From: an uncultured Pseudomonadota bacterium
Lineage (GTDB): Bacteria; Lernaellota; Lernaellaia; Lernaellales; Lernaellaceae
Assembly (NCBI GenBank): GCA_937967875.1
Contig: CALBTQ010000386.1
Location: forward strand, 1-7,123
Direction: 5' to 3'
DNA: 7,123 nucleotides
In this document: piece after piece, positions 6,040-7,123 of the stretch
Position numbering within the stretch: position 1 is the first letter of the stretch
Layout of the letters: the number at the start of each line of letters is the position of its first letter
Position numbers and translations under genes: made by a program
Notes under the pieces: model-generated
What the model was told of the DNA's origin: nothing
The model's input: only the letters and a program-made list of their open reading frames with translations
Databases searched by the model: none

Positions 6040-6054
6040 AGGCGCGGACCTGCT

Positions 6055-6083
6055 TTGCGGCGGGCGGACAAACTTGGTAAAAA
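6055..6083 (+). promoter_or_regulatory. Weak candidate promoter before the membrane-protein gene
   Basis: TTGCGG (6055-6060, 3 of 6 to consensus) and TAAAAA (6078-6083, 4 of 6) lie 17 bases apart in the 74-base gap after the comF-like gene. The gap is clearly more A/T-rich at 6071-6103 than the rest of the window. It could give the last two genes their own transcription, or they may simply be read through from upstream. No terminator hairpin is visible in the gap. Confidence 0.25.
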
Positions 6084-6113
6084 TAAGCGTTCAACGATCA
6101 TAAGGAGCGACCC

Positions 6114-6917
6114 GTGGCCGACAAGATCAACTACACGACCGAAGCGCTTAAAACGCCGGGCAACCTGATTTACGTGGTGCTGGCCGGCGCACTGACGCTG
6201 CTGACGGGCAGTTGGGTTGTCGGCGCGACGGCGGCGGTGATCGAATTCGCCTACCTGGCCGCGCGTTCGGGCAGCCGGCGTTTCCGGCGCAGGGTGCGGC
6301 GCAACCTCGGCTGGCAAAGCGGCGTGACGCCCAAGCAGCTCGCCGCGCACGTCAGCGGCCTGGACAACGTACGCGCCGATCGCTACCAACTGTTCCGCCG
6401 GCACGTCAACGACATCGTCGCGCGCGCCGAACAACGCGAGCTGGACGAGGATCCGTTGATCGGCGGCGTGCTGGCCAATCTGCAGACGCTTTCGGCCTCA
6501 TACCTGTCGCTGTTGAGCGCCGACCGCGACCTGAGCGAGTTCGCCGGCGCGACCACGGCCGAGCATCTGCAACAGGAGATCGTCGCGCTGGACGCGAAGA
6601 TCGCCCAGGGCACCGACGCGGCGACAATCATGGCGCTCGAGCAAAACCGCGACCTGCTGGCCAAACGCGTGCAGCGCTACGCGACCATCGGCGAGCGGCG
6701 CGCGCGCATCGGCGCGCAACTGGACCTGATGGACAGCACCGTCAAATCGCTGGGCGACCAGTTCGACGAGCTCTCGTCGGCCACCGACATCGCGCCGCAG
6801 GTCGACCTGGTGCTGGCCAACATGAACGACGCGCGGCTGCTGACCGTCGAGCTGGAAACCTCCGTCATCGACGAACTGCCCGCGTCGGTGTTGTCGGCGC
6901 AAAGGAGCAAAGGATGA
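6114..6917 (+). CDS. Membrane-anchored helical protein of unknown function
   Basis: A 267-residue protein I do not recognise as a named family. Residues about 17-49 are hydrophobic (NLIYVVLAGALTLL, then WVVGATAAVIEFAYLAA) with a small polar break at 31-33, reading as a tight membrane hairpin. A strongly basic stretch RSGSRRFRRRVRR (51-63) follows, so by the positive-inside rule the rest should be cytoplasmic. The remaining ~200 residues are rich in Ala, Leu, Glu, Arg and Gln with little Gly/Pro and no Cys, suggesting long helices or coiled coil (notably 85-137 and 148-222). The start is a GTG at 6114 with AAGGAG (6102-6107) six bases before it. Its TGA overlaps the next ATG (ATGA, 6914-6917), so it is probably translated in step with the following gene and may be its membrane partner. 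No enzymatic motif is visible. Confidence 0.85.
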   Translation: MADKINYTTEALKTPGNLIYVVLAGALTLLTGSWVVGATAAVIEFAYLAARSGSRRFRRRVRRNLGWQSGVTPKQLAAHVSGLDNVRADRYQLFRRHVNDIVARAEQRELDEDPLIGGVLANLQTLSASYLSLLSADRDLSEFAGATTAEHLQQEIVALDAKIAQGTDAATIMALEQNRDLLAKRVQRYATIGERRARIGAQLDLMDSTVKSLGDQFDELSSATDIAPQVDLVLANMNDARLLTVELETSVIDELPASVLSAQRSKG

Positions 6918-7076
6918 TCGACGAAAACTACGTGTCCACCCTGCCCGGCTGGGCCGCGCAACTGGCCGTCAAATACGCCTCGCACACGATCAGCCAGTTT
7001 ACGCTGCACGGCAACATCCGCGACCTGGTGCCGTATCGTTCCGGGGGGCGCACCGAGTTTCTGCCGCTGACGCAAT
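6914..7076 (+). CDS. 5' fragment of a gene, possibly AAA-type ATPase, cut by contig end
   Basis: Only the first 54 codons are genomic. They read MIDENYVSTLPGWAAQLAV and then a segment SQFTLHGNIRDLVPY (27-41) followed by RTEFLPLTQ. An LHGNIxDLVP-like segment near the N-terminus reminds me of certain bacterial AAA ATPases, but the Walker motifs, if any, would lie beyond the break, so this is a weak guess. AAAGGAG (6901-6907) precedes the ATG at a suitable distance, and the gene overlaps the upstream membrane-protein gene by four bases. The apparent TAG stop at 7076-7078 is not real: T7076 is probably the last genomic base, and the AG belongs to the sequencing adapter. The true protein is certainly longer. 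Confidence 0.75.
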
Positions 7077-7123
7077 AGATCGGAAGAGCACACGTCTGAA
7101 CTCCAGTCACCGAATACGATCTC
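7077..7123. other. Illumina TruSeq adapter contamination
   Basis: Positions 7077-7110 match the TruSeq index-adapter sequence that begins AGATCGGAAGAGCACACGTC and ends CTCCAGTCAC. They are followed by an 8-base index, CGAATACG (7111-7118), and by ATCTC (7119-7123), the first bases of the flow-cell primer part. This is synthetic DNA left on reads and assembled into the contig end. It creates a false stop for the last gene and false minus-strand peptides, including the well-known adapter translation TGVQTCALPI. Confidence 0.98.

Noticed and set aside
6928..7110. Minus-strand peptides beginning TGVQTCALPI or CSSDL
   Set aside because: They are translations of the sequencing adapter running into antisense of the last gene.

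Overview
This is a 7.1 kb GC-rich bacterial fragment, almost certainly the end of a short-read metagenomic or draft contig, because its last 47 bases are Illumina adapter rather than genome. The source lineage cannot be fixed from this sequence. High GC, an extremely Asp-rich lipoprotein, an archaeal-type phosphoglycerate mutase beside rsfS, and dense divergent operons would fit an uncultured diderm, perhaps deltaproteobacteria- or Myxococcota-like. That placement is inference. No tRNA, rRNA, CRISPR array or insertion sequence was seen.

Layout. Positions 1-201 are non-coding and rich in small hairpins. From 3392 down to 202 there is a minus-strand cluster. It runs, in transcription order, poly-Asp Cys-rich lipoprotein, metallo-beta-lactamase-fold lipoprotein (4-base ATGA overlap), GNAT-like acetyltransferase (11-base gap), and a geranylgeranyl-reductase-family flavoprotein (79-base gap). 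The first three look like one operon; the fourth may be a read-through member. A 160-base divergent intergenic region (3393-3552) carries a plausible sigma-70-type promoter in each direction.

From 3553 to 6039 there is a plus-strand housekeeping operon: rsfS (ribosome silencing factor), an apgM-type cofactor-independent phosphoglycerate mutase, and a ComF-family phosphoribosyltransferase with two zinc-binding cysteine clusters. After 74 bases with a possible weak promoter comes a second plus-strand unit. It holds a two-helix membrane-anchored, helix-rich protein of unknown function, followed with a 4-base ATGA overlap by the first 54 residues of a protein that may be an AAA-type ATPase. That last gene is cut by the contig end, and its apparent TAG stop is made by the adapter.

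How the genes work together. The plus operon mixes translation control, lower glycolysis and a DNA-uptake-type protein, which is ordinary for conserved bacterial gene strings. The minus cluster begins with two predicted lipoproteins, one acidic and Cys-rich and one a probable metal-dependent hydrolase, suggesting an envelope function whose substrate is unknown. No complete new defence or mobile system is visible. The best leads are the coupled lipoprotein pair and the truncated membrane-protein/ATPase pair.
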